DNA of 64,000 bases from Osmia lignaria lignaria (lineage: Eukaryota; Arthropoda; Insecta; Hymenoptera; Megachilidae), in contig NW_027478169.1 in NCBI RefSeq assembly GCF_051020975.1, forward strand, positions 11,904,001 through 11,968,000, written 5' to 3'. Below are positions 9,603 to 21,600 of this stretch, one piece after another. The notes under the pieces are model-generated. The model made no database searches. It saw nothing but the letters and a program-made list of their open reading frames with translations, and was not told where the DNA came from. Both the position numbers and the translations under genes were made by a program. The stretch's first letter is position 1; every line of letters starts with the position of its first letter.

Positions 9603-11886
9603 GTTAAGAGACCTTTTTTGTAGAGAATTAAGTTTCCTACTTTTTATGTTCTATGATATTTTTTGATCAGATGCGTAGTTCTCGAGATATATCAAGATAT
9701 TTAAAAGTTCCGAAGCCGCACCAACATAATAGAGATACAGAAACACCGTGGCCCCTTTCCTTGAGATTACTCTGCACTATTGCGAGCTGCAAATGCCACT
9801 TCCAGCTTAGCTGTGCAGAGGAAGAACAACAAGAAGAAGAAATATCTCGAAATATGTCCGTCAGGCCCGTTCCTTTGAGCTGAATCTGCAAATATCTCGG
9901 AAACGAAGCGAGCTATGGCAAAATGTTAAGAGACGTTTTTTGTAGAGAATTATGTTTCCTACTTTTTATGTTCTATGATATTTTTTGATCAGATGCGTAG
10001 TTCTCGAGATATATCAAGATATTTAAAAGTTCCGAAGCCGCACAAACATAATAGAGATACAGAAACACCGTGGCCCCTTTCTTCGAGATAACTCTGCACT
10101 AGTGCGAGCCGCAAATGCCACTTCCAGCTTAGCTGTGCAGAAGAAGAACAACAAGAAGAAGAAATATCTCGAAATATGTCCGTCAGGCCCCTTCCCTTGA
10201 GATAAATCTGCAAATATCTCGGAAACGAAGCGAGCTATGGCAAAATGTTAAGAGACCTTTTTTGTAGAGAATTAAGTTTCCTACTTTTTATGTTCTATGA
10301 TATTTTTTGATCAGATGCGTAGTTCTCGGGATATATCAAGATATTTAAAAGTTCCGAAGCCGCACCAACATAATAGAGATACAGAAACACCGTGGCCCCC
10401 TTCTTTGAGATAACTCTGCACTATTGCCAGCTGCAAATGCCACTTCCAGCTTAGCTGTGCAGAGGAAAAACAACAAGAAGAAGAAATATCTCGAAATATG
10501 TCCGTCAGGCCCCTTCCCTTGAGATAAATCTGCAAATATCTCGGAAACGAAGCGAGCTATGGCAAAATCTTAAGAGAACTTTTTTGTAGAGAATTAAGTT
10601 TCCTACTTTTTATGTTCTATGATATTTTTTGATCAGATGCGTAGTTCTCGAGATATATCAAGATATTTAAAAGTTCCGATGCCGCACCAACATAATAGAG
10701 ATACAGAAACACCGTGGCCCCTTTCTTCGAGATAACTCTGCACTAGTGCGAGCCGCAAATGCCACTTCCAGCTTAGCTGTGCAGAAGAAGAACAACAAGA
10801 AGAAGAAATATCTCGAAATATGTCCGTCAGGCCCCTTCCCTTGAGATATATCTGCAAATATCTCGGAAACGAAGCGAGCTATGGCAAAATGTTAAGGGAC
10901 CTTTTTTGTAGAGAATTAAGTTTCCTACTTCTTACGTTCTATGATATTTTTTGATCAGATGCGTAGTTCTCGAGATATATCAAGATATTTAAAAGTTCCG
11001 AAGCCGCACCAACATAATAGAGATACAGAAACACCGTGGCCCCTTTCTTCGAGATAACTCTGCACTAGTGCGAGCCGCAAATGCCACTTCCAGCTTAGCT
11101 GTGCAGAAGAAGAACAACAAGAAGAAGAAATATCTCGAAATATGTCCGTCAGGCCCCTTCCCTTGAGATAAATCTGCAAATATCTCGGAAACGAAGCGAG
11201 CTATGGCAAAATGTTAAGAGACCTTTTTTGTAGAGAATTAAGTTTCCTACTTTTTATGTTCTATGATATTTTTTGATCAGATGCGTAGTTCTCGAGATAT
11301 ATCAAGATATTTAAAAGTTCCGAAGCCGCACCAACATAATAGAGATACAGAAACACCGTGGCCCCTTTCTTCGAGATAACTCTGCACTAGTGCGAGCCGC
11401 AAATGCCCCTTCCAGCTTAGCTGTGCAGAAGAAGAACAACAAGAAGAAGAAATATCTCGAAATATGTCCGTCAGGCCCCTTCCCTTGAGATAAATCTGCA
11501 AATATCTCGGAAACGAAGCGAGCTATGGCAAAATGTTAAGAGAAGTTTTTTGTAGAGAATTATGTTTCCTACAATTTATGTTCTACGATATTTTTTGATC
11601 AGATGCGTAGTTCTCAAGATATATCAAGATATTTAAAAGTTCCGAAGCCGCACCAACATAATAGAGATACAGAAACACCGTGGCCCCTTTCTTTGAGATA
11701 ACTCTGCACTAGTGCGAGCCGCAAATGCCACTTCCAGCTTAGCTGTGCAGAAGAAGAACAACAAGAAGAAGAAATATCTCGAAATATGTCCGTCAGGCCC
11801 CTTCCCTTGAGATAAATCTGCAAATATCTCGGAAACGAAGCGAGCTATGGCAAAATGTTAAGAGACCTTTTTTGTAGAGAATTAAG
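9480..11886 (+). repeat. 2.4-kb segmental duplication, right copy (pairs with 5941-8347)
   Basis: This block carries the same ordered series of private variants as 5941-8347. It is flanked on both sides by copies of another two-monomer block (8797-9602 and 11695-12500), so it looks like a seven-monomer segment sitting inside a nine-monomer period. The g-to-a change at 11616 destroys the ctcgag present at the corresponding place in the left copy. Confidence 0.88.
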
Positions 11887-12500
11887 TTTCCTACTTTTTA
11901 TGTTCTATGATATTTTTTGATCAGATGCGTAGTTCTCGAGATATATCAAGATATTTAAAAGTTCCGAAGCCGCACCAACATAATAGAGATACAGAAACAC
12001 CGTGGCCCCTTTCTTTGAGATTACTCTGCACTATTGCGAGCTGCAAATGCCACTTCCAGCTTAGCTGTGCAGAAGAAGAACAACAAGAAGAAGAAATATC
12101 TCGAAATATGTCCGTCAGGCCCGTTCCTTTGAGCTGAATCTGCAAATATCTCGGAAACGAAGCGAGCTATGGCAAAATGTTAAGAGACGTTTTTTGTAGA
12201 GAATTATGTTTCCTACAATTTATGTTCTATGATATTTTTTGATCAGATGCGTAGTTCTCGAGATATATCAAGATATTTAAAAGTTCCGAAGCCGCACCAA
12301 CATAATAGAGATACAGAAACACCGGGGCCCCCTTCTTTGAGATAACTCTGCACTATTGCCAGCTGCAAATGCCACTGCCAGCTTAGCTGTGCAGAGGAAG
12401 AACAACAAGAAGAAGAAATATCTCGAAATATGTCCGTCAGGCCCCTTCCCTTGAGATAAATCTGCAAATATCTCGGAAACGAAGCGAGCTATGGCAAAAT
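11695..12500 (+). repeat. Two-and-a-half-monomer block, right copy of 8797-9602
   Basis: The block matches 8797-9602 at an offset of 2898 bp. The left limit is the c/t difference at 8796/11694. Together with the intervening seven-monomer duplicate it defines a nine-monomer period from about 8.8 to 12.5 kb. Confidence 0.82.
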
Positions 12501-12552
12501 CTTAAGAGAACTTTTTTGTAGAGAATTAAGTTTCCTACTTTTTATGTTCTAT

Positions 12553-15128
12553 GATATTTTTTGATCAGATGCGTAGTTCTCGAGATATATCAAGATATTT
12601 AAAAGTTCCGAAGCCGCACCAACATAATAGAGATACAGAAACACCGTGGCCCCTTTCTTCGAGATAACTCTGCACTAGTGCGAGCCGCAAATGCCACTTC
12701 CAGCTTAGCTGTGCAGAAGAAGAACAACAAGAAGAAGAAATATCTCGAAATATGTCCGTCAGGCCCCTTCCCTTGAGATAAATCTGCAAATATCTCGGAA
12801 ACGAAGCGAGCTATGGCAAAATGTTAAGGGACCTTTTTTGTAGAAAATTAAGTTTCCTACTTTTTATGTTCTATGATATTTTTTGATCAGATGCGTAGTT
12901 CTCGAGATATATCAAGATATTTAAAAGTTCCGAAGCCGCACCAACATAATAGAGATACAGAAACACCGTGGCCCCTTTCTTTGAGATTACTCTGCACTAT
13001 TGCGAGCTGCAAATGCCACTTCCAGCTTAGCTGTGCAGAGGAAGAACAACAAGAAGAAGAAATATCTCGAAATATGTCCGTCAGGCCCCTTCCCTTGAGA
13101 TAAATCTGCAAATATCTCGGAAACGAAGCGAGCTATGGCAAAATGTTAAGAGACCTTTTTTGTAGAGAATTAAGTTTCCTACTTTTTATGTTCTATGATA
13201 TTTTTTGATCAGATGCGTAGTTCTCGAGATATATCAAGATATTTAAAAGTTCCGAAGCCGCACCAACATAATAGAGATACAGAAACACCGTGGCCCCTTT
13301 CTTCGAGATAACTCTGCACTAGTGCGAGCCGCAAATGCCACTTCCAGCTTAGCTGTGCAGAAGAAGAACAACAAGAAGAAGAAATATCTCGAAATATGTC
13401 CGTCAGGCCCCTTCCCTTGAGATAAATCTGCAAATATCTCGGAAACGAAGTGAGCTATGGCAAAATGTTAAGAGACCTTTTTTGTAGAGAATTAAGTTTC
13501 CTACTTTTTATGTTCTATGATATTTTTTGATCAGATGCGTAGTTCTCGAGATATATCAAGATATTTAAAACTTCCGAAGCCGCACCAACATAATAGAGAT
13601 ACAGAAACACCGTGGCCCCTTTCTTTGAGATTACTCTGCACTATTGCGAGCTGCAAATGCCACTTCCAGCTTAGCTGTGCAGAAGAAGAACAACAAGAAG
13701 AAGAAATATCTCGAAATATGTCCGTCAGGCCCGTTCCTTTGAGCTGAATCTGCAAATATCTCGGAAACGAAGCGAGCTATGGCAAAATGTTAAGAGACGT
13801 TTTTTGTAGAGAATTATGTTTCCTACAATTTATGTTCTATGATATTTTTTGATCAGATGCGTAGTTCTCGAGATATATCAAGATATTTAAAAGTTCCGAA
13901 GCCGCACCAACATAATAGAGATACAGAAACACCGTGGCCCCTTTCTTTGAGATAACTCTGCACTAGTGCGAGCCGCAAATGCCACTTCCAGCTTAGCTGT
14001 GCAGAAGAAGAACAACAAGAAGAAGAAATATCTCGAAATATGTCCGTCAGGCCCCTTCCCTTGAGATAAATCTGCAAATATCTCGGAAACGAAGCGAGCT
14101 ATGGCAAAATGTTAAGAGACCTTTTTTGTAGAGAATTAAGTTTCCTACTTTTTATGTTCTATGATATTTTTTGATCAGAAGCGTAGTTTTCGAGATATAT
14201 CGAGATATTTAAAAGTTCCGAAGCCGCACCAACATAATAGAGATACAGAAACACCGTGGGCCCTTTCTTTGAGATAACTCTGCACTAGTGCGAGCCGCAA
14301 ATGCCACTTCCAGCTTAGCTGTGCAGAAGAAGAACAACAAGAAGAAGAAATATCTCGAAATATGTCCGTCAGGCCCCTTCCCTTGAGATAAATCTGCAAA
14401 TATCTCGGAAACGAAGCGAGCTATGGCAAAATGTTAAGAGACCTTTTTTGTAGAGAATTAAGTTTCCTACTTTTTATGTTCTATGATATTTTTTGATCAG
14501 ATGCGTAGTTCTCGAGATATATCAAGATATTTAAAAGTGCCGAAGCCGCACCAACATAATAGAGATACCGAAACACCGTGGCCGCTTTCTTCGAGATAAC
14601 TCTGCACTAGTGCGAGCCGCAAATGCCACTTCCAGCTTAGCTGTGCAGAAGAAGAACAACAAGAAGAAGAAATATCTCGAAATATGTCCGTCAGGCCCGT
14701 TCCTTTGAGCTGAATCTGCAAATATCTCGGAAACGAAGCGAGCTATGGCAAAATGTTTAGAGACGTTTTTTGTAGAGAATTATGTTTCCTACAATTTATG
14801 TTCTATGATATTTTTTGATCAGATGCGTAGTTCTCGAGATATATCAAGATATTTAAAAGTTCCGAAGCCGCACCAACATAATAGAGATACAGAAACACCG
14901 TGGCCCCTTTCTTTGAGATAACTCTGCACTAGTGCGAGCCGCAAATGCCACTTCCAGCTTAGCTGTGCAGAAGAAGAACAACAAGAAGAAGAAATATCTC
15001 GAAATATGTCCGTCAGGCCCCTTCCCTTGAGATAAATCTGCAAATATCTCGGAAACGAAGCGAGCTATGGAAAAATGTTAAGAGACCTTTTTTGTAGAGA
15101 ATTAAGTTTCCTACTTTTTATGTTCTAT
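12553..15128 (+). repeat. Eight-monomer block, copy 1 of a duplicated pair
   Basis: Eight monomers (2576 bp) precede a nine-monomer relative at 15129-18026. Ordered markers are aagggacc, gagattactc with ccccttccc, aagtgagctatgg, ttaaaacttcc with cccgttcc, a plain copy, ccgtgggcc, and aaaagtgccg with agataccg. The same order recurs downstream at 2576-bp offset for the left part and 2898-bp offset for the right part. Confidence 0.85.
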
Positions 15129-18026
15129 GATATTTTTTGATCAGATGCGTAGTTCTCGAGATATATCAAGATATTTAAAAGTTCCGAAGCCGCACCAACA
15201 TAATAGAGATACAGAAACACCGTGGCCCCTTTCTTCGAGATAACTCTGCACTAGTGCGAGCCGCAAATGCCACTTCCAGCTTAGCTGTGCAGAAGAAGAA
15301 CAACAAGAAGAAGAAATATCTCGAAATATGTCCGTCAGGCCCCTTCCCTTGAGATAAATCTGCAAATATCTCGGAAACGAAGCGAGCTATGGCAAAATGT
15401 TAAGGGACCTTTTTTGTAGAGAATTAAGTTTCCTACTTTTTATGTTCTATGATATTTTTTGATCAGATGCGTAGTTCTCGAGATATATCAAGATATTTAA
15501 AAGTTCCGAAGCCGCACCAACATAATAGAGATACAGAAACACCGTGGCCCCTTTCTTTGAGATTACTCTGCACTATTGCGAGCTGCAAATGCCACTTCCA
15601 GCTTAGCTGTGCAGAGGAAGAACAACAAGAAGAAGAAATATCTCGAAATATGTCCGTCAGGCCCCTTCCCTTGAGATAAATCTGCAAATATCTCGGAAAC
15701 GAAGCGAGCTATGGCAAAATGTTAAGAGACCTTTTTTGTAGAGAATTAAGTTTCCTACTTTTTATGTTCTATGATATTTTTTGATCAGATGCGTAGTTCT
15801 CGAGATATATCAAGATATTTAAAAGTTCCGAAGCCGCACCAACATAATAGAGATACAGAAACACCGTGGCCCCTTTCTTCGAGATAACTCTGCACTAGTG
15901 CGAGCCGCAAATGCCACTTCCAGCTTAGCTGTGCAGAAGAAGAACAACAAGAAGAAGAAATATCTCGAAATATGTCCGTCAGGCCCCTTCCCTTGAGATA
16001 AATCTGCAAATATCTCGGAAACGAAGTGAGCTATGGCAAAATGTTAAGAGACCTTTTTTGTAGAGAATTAAGTTTCCTACTTTTTATGTTCTATGATATT
16101 TTTTGATCAGATGCGTAGTTCTCGAGATATATCAAGATATTTAAAACTTCCGAAGCCGCACCAACATAATAGAGATACAGAAACACCGTGGCCCCTTTCT
16201 TTGAGATTACTCTGCACTATTGCGAGCTGCAAATGCCACTTCCAGCTTAGCTGTGCAGAAGAAGAACAACAAGAAGAAGAAATATCTCGAAATATGTCCG
16301 TCAGGCCCCTTCCCTTGAGATAAATCTGCAAATATCTCGGAAACGAAGTGAGCTATGGCAAAATGTTAAGAGACCTTTTTTGTAGAGAATTAAGTTTCCT
16401 ACTTTTTATGTTCTATGATATTTTTTGATCAGATGCGTAGTTCTCGAGATATATCAAGATATTTAAAACTTCCGAAGCCGCACCAACATAATAGAGATAC
16501 AGAAACACCGTGGCCCCTTTCTTTGAGATTACTCTGCACTATTGCGAGCTGCAAATGCCACTTCCAGCTTAGCTGTGCAGAAGAAGAACAACAAGAAGAA
16601 GAAATATCTCGAAATATGTCCGTCAGGCCCGTTCCTTTGAGCTGAATCTGCAAATATCTCGGAAACGAAGCGAGCTATGGCAAAATGTTAAGAGACGTTT
16701 TTTGTAGAGAATTATGTTTCCTACAATTTATGTTCTATGATATTTTTTGATCAGATGCGTAGTTCTCGAGATATATCAAGATATTTAAAAGTTCCGAAGC
16801 CGCACCAACATAATAGAGATACAGAAACACCGTGGCCCCTTTCTTTGAGATAACTCTGCACTAGTGCGAGCCGCAAATGCCACTTCCAGCTTAGCTGTGC
16901 AGAAGAAGAACAACAAGAAGAAGAAATATCTCGAAATATGTCCGTCAGGCACCTTCCCTTGAGATAAATCTGCAAATATCTCGGAAACGAAGCGAGCTAT
17001 GGCAAAATGTTAAGAGACCTTTTTTGTAGAGAATTAAGTTTCCTACTTTTTATGTTCTATGATATTTTTTGATCAGAAGCGTAGTTTTCGAGATATATCG
17101 AGATATTTAAAAGTTCCGAAGCCGCACCAACATAATAGAGATACAGAAACACCGTGGGCCCTTTCTTTGAGATAACTCTGCACTAGTGCGAGCCGCAAAT
17201 GCCACTTCCAGCTTAGCTGTGCAGAAGAAGAACAACAAGAAGAAGAAATATCTCGAAATATGTCCGTCAGGCCCCTTCCCTTGAGATAAATCTGCAAATA
17301 TCTCGGAAACGAAGCGAGCTATGGCAAAATGTTAAGAGACCTTTTTTGTAGAGAATTAAGTTTCCTACTTTTTATGTTCTATGATATTTTTTGATCAGAT
17401 GCGTAGTTCTCGAGATATATCAAGATATTTAAAAGTGCCGAAGCCGCACCAACATAATAGAGATACCGAAACACCGTGGCCCCTTTCTTCGAGATAACTC
17501 TGCACTAGTGCGAGCCGCAAATGCCACTTCCAGCTTAGCTGTGCAGAAGAAGAACAACAAGAAGAAGAAATATCTCGAAATATGTCCGTCAGGCCCGTTC
17601 CTTTGAGCTGAATCTGCAAATATCTCGGAAACGAAGCGAGCTATGGCAAAATGTTTACAGACGTTTTTTGTAGAGAATTATGTTTCCTACAATTTATGTT
17701 CTATGATATTTTTTGATCAGATGCGTAGTTCTCGAGATATATCAAGATATTTAAAAGTTCCGAAGCCGCACCAACATAATAGAGATACAGAAACACCGTG
17801 GCCCCTTTCTTTGAGATAACTCTGCACTAGTGCGAGCCGCAAATGCCACTTCCAGCTTAGCTGTGCAGAAGAAGAACAACAAGAAGAAGAAGTATCTCGA
17901 AATATGTCCGTCAGGCCCCTTCCCTTGAGATAAATCTGCAAATATCTCGGAAACGAAGCGAGCTATGGCAAAATGTTAAGAGACCTTTTTTGTAGAGAAT
18001 TAAGTTTCCTACTTTTTATGTTCTAT
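15129..18026 (+). repeat. Nine-monomer block, copy 2, expanded by one monomer
   Basis: This copy repeats 12553-15128 but the ttaaaacttcc monomer is present twice (starting at 16095 and 16417). The first of these carries the ccccttcccttgagata 3' half of its left neighbour and the second carries the cccgttcctttgagctg form seen in copy 1. That arrangement is what an unequal exchange shifted by one monomer would leave. The aagtgagctatgg marker is likewise doubled (near 16026 and 16347). Confidence 0.85.
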
Positions 18027-18670
18027 GATATTTTTTGATCAGAAGCGTAGTTTTCGAGATATATCGAGATATTTAAAAGTTCCGAAGCCGCACCAACATA
18101 ATAGAGATACCGAAACACCGTGGCCCCTTTCTTTGAGATAACTCTGCACTAGTGCGAGCCGCAAATGCCACTTCCAGCTTAGCTGTGCAGAAGAAGAACA
18201 ACAAGAAGAAGAAATATCTCGAAATATGTCCGTCAGGCCCCTTCCCTTGAGATAAATCTGCAAATATCTCGGAAACGAAGCGAGCTATGGCAAAATGTTA
18301 AGAGACCTTTTTTGTAGAGAATTAAGTTTCCTACTTTTTATGTTCTATGATATTTTTTGATCAGAAGCGTAGTTTTCGAGATATATCGAGATATTTAAAA
18401 GTTCCGAAGCCGCACCAACATAATAGAGATACCGAAACACCGTGGCCCCTTTCTTTGAGATAACTCTGCACTAGTGCGAGCCGCAAATGCCACTTCCAGC
18501 TTAGCTGTGCAGAAGAAGAACAACAAGAAGAAGAAATATCTCGAAATATGTCCGTCAGGCCCCTTCCCTTGAGATAAATCTGCAAATATCTCGGAAACGA
18601 AGCGAGCTATGGCAAAATGTTAAGAGACCTTTTTTGTAGAGAATTAAGTTTCCTACTTTTTATGTTCTAT
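18027..18670 (+). repeat. Two adjacent indistinguishable monomers
   Basis: The copies starting at 18027 and 18349 both have a18-t27-g40, agataccgaaacacc, gcactagtgcg and ccccttccc, and I see no difference between them. A close relative of the same type starts near 26721. This is the simplest case of a single-monomer tandem duplication in the window. Confidence 0.8.
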
Positions 18671-21600
18671 GATATTTTTTGATCAGATGCGTAGTTCTCG
18701 AGATATATCAAGATATTTAAAAGTTCCGAAGCCGCACCAACATAATAGAGATACAGAAACACCGTGGCCCCTTTCTTCGAGATAACTCTGCACTAGTGCG
18801 AGCCGCAAATGCCACTTCCAGCTTAGCTGTGCAGAAGAAGAACAACAAGAAGAAGAAATATCTCGAAATATGTCCGTCAGGCCCCTTCCCTTGAGATAAA
18901 TCTGCAAATATCTCGGAAACGAAGCGAGCTATGGCAAAATGTTAAGAGACCTTTTTTGTAGAGAATTAAGTTTCCTACTTTTTATGTTCTATGATATTTT
19001 TTGATCAGATGCGTAGTTCTCGAGATATATCAAGATATTTAAAAGTTCCGAAGCCGCACCAACATAATAGAAATACAGAAACACCGTGGCCCCTTTCTTT
19101 GAGATTACTCTGCACTATTGCGAGCTGCAAATGCCACTTCCAGCTTAGCTGTGCAGAAGAAGAACAACAAGAAGAAGAAATATCTCGAAATATGTCCGTC
19201 AGGCCCGTTCCTTTGAGCTGAATCTGCAAATATCTCGGAAACGAAGCGAGCTATGGCAAAATGTTTAGAGACGTTTTTTGTAGAGAATTATGTTTCCTAC
19301 AATTTATGTTCTATGATATTTTTTGATCAGATGCGTAGTTCTCGAGATATATCAAGATATTTAAAAGTTCCGAAGCCGCACCAACATAATAGAGATACAG
19401 AAACACCGTGGCCCCTTTCTTTGAGATAACTCTGCACTAGTGCGAGCCGCAAATGCCACTTCCAGCTTAGCTGTGCAGAAGAAGAACAACAAGAAGAAGA
19501 AATATCTCGAAATATGTCCGTCAGGCCCCTTCCCTTGAGATAAATCTGCAAATATCTCGGAAACGAAGCGAGCTATGGCAAAATGTTAAGAGACCTTTTT
19601 TGTAGAGAATTAAGTTTCCTACTTTTTATGTTCTATGATATTTTTTGATCAGAAGCGTAGTTTTCGAGATATATCGAGATATTTAAAAGTTCCGAAGCCG
19701 CACCAACATAATAGAGATACAGAAACACCGTGGCCCTTTTCTTTGAGATAACTCTGCACTAGTGCGAGCCGCAAATGCCACTTCCAGCTTAGCTGTGCAG
19801 AAGAAGAACAACAAGAAGAAGAAATATCTCGAAATATGTCCGTCAGGCCCCTTCCCTTGAGATAAATCTGCAAATATCTCGGAAACGAAGCTAGCTATGG
19901 CAAAATGTTAAGAGACCTTTTTTGTAGAGAATTAAGTTTCCTACTTTTTATGTTCTATGATATTTTTTGATCAGATGCGTAGTTCTCGAGATATATCAAG
20001 ATATTTAAAAGTTCCGAAGCCGCACCAACATAATGGAGATACAGAAACACCGTGGCCCCTTTCTTCGAGATAACTCTGCACTAGTGCGAGCCGCAAATGC
20101 CACTTCCAGCTTAGCTGTGCAGAAGAAGAACAACAAGAAGAAGAAATATCTCGAAATATGTCCGTCAGGCCCCTTCCCTTGAGATAAATCTGCAAATATC
20201 TCGGAAACGAAGCGAGCTATGCCAAAATGTTAAGAGACCTTTTTTGTAGAGAATTATGTTTCCTACTTTTTATGTTCTATGATATTTTTTGATCAGATGC
20301 GTAGTTCTCGAGATATATCAAGATATTTAAAAGTTCCGAAGCCGCACCAACATAATAGAAATACAGAAACACCGTGGCCCCTTTCTTTGAGATTACTCTG
20401 CACTATTGCGAGCTGCAAATGCCACTTCCAGCTTAGCTGTGCAGAAGAAGAACAACAAGAAGAAGAAATATCTCGAAATATGTCCGTCAGGCCCGTTCCT
20501 TTGAGCTGAATCTGCAAATATCTCGGAAACGAAGCGAGCTATGGCAAAATGTTAAGAGACGTTTTTTGTAGAGAATTATGTTTCCTACAATTTATGTTCT
20601 ATGATATTTTTTGATCAGATGCGTAGTTCTCGAGATATATCAAGATATTTAAAAGTTCCGAAGCCGCACCAACATAATAGAGATACAGAAACACCGTGGC
20701 CCCTTTCTTTGAGATAACTCTGCACTAGTGCGAGCCGCAAATGCCACTTCCAGCTTAGCTGTGCAGAAGAAGAACAACAAGAAGAAGAAATATCTCGAAA
20801 TATGTCCGTCAGGCACCTTCCCTTGAGATAAATCTGCAAATATCTCGGAAACGAAGCGAGCTATGGCAAAATGTTAAGAGACCTTTTTTGTAGAGAATTA
20901 AGTTTCCTACTTTTTATGTTCTATGATATTTTTTGATCAGATGCGTAGTTCTCGAGATATATCAAGATATTTAAAAGTGCCGAAGCCGCACCAACATAAT
21001 AGAGATACCGAAACACCGTGGCCCCTTTCTTCGAGATAACTCTGCACTAGTGCGAGCCGCAAATGCCACTTCCAGCTTAGCTGTGCAGAAGAAGAACAAC
21101 AAGAAGAAGAAATATCTCGAAATATGTCCGTCAGGCCCGTTCCTTTGAGCTGAATCTGCAAATATCTCGGAAACGAAGCGAGCTATGGCAAAATGTTTAC
21201 AGACGTTTTTTGTAGAGAATTATGTTTCCTACAATTTATGTTCTATGATATTTTTTGATCAGATGCGTAGTTCTCGAGATATATCAAGATATTTAAAAGT
21301 TCCGAAGCCGCACCAACATAATAGAGATACAGAAACACCGTGGCCCCTTTCTTTGAGATAACTCTGCACTAGTGCGAGCCGCAAATGCCACTTCCAGCTT
21401 AGCTGTGCAGAAGAAGAACAACAAGAAGAAGAAATATCTCGAAATATGTCCGTCAGGCCCCTTCCCTTGAGATAAATCTGCAAATATCTCGGAAACGAAG
21501 CGAGCTATGGCAAAATGTTAAGAGACCTTTTTTGTAGAGAATTAAGTTTCCTACTTTTTACGTTCTATGATATTTTTTGATCAGAAGCGTAGTTTTCGAG

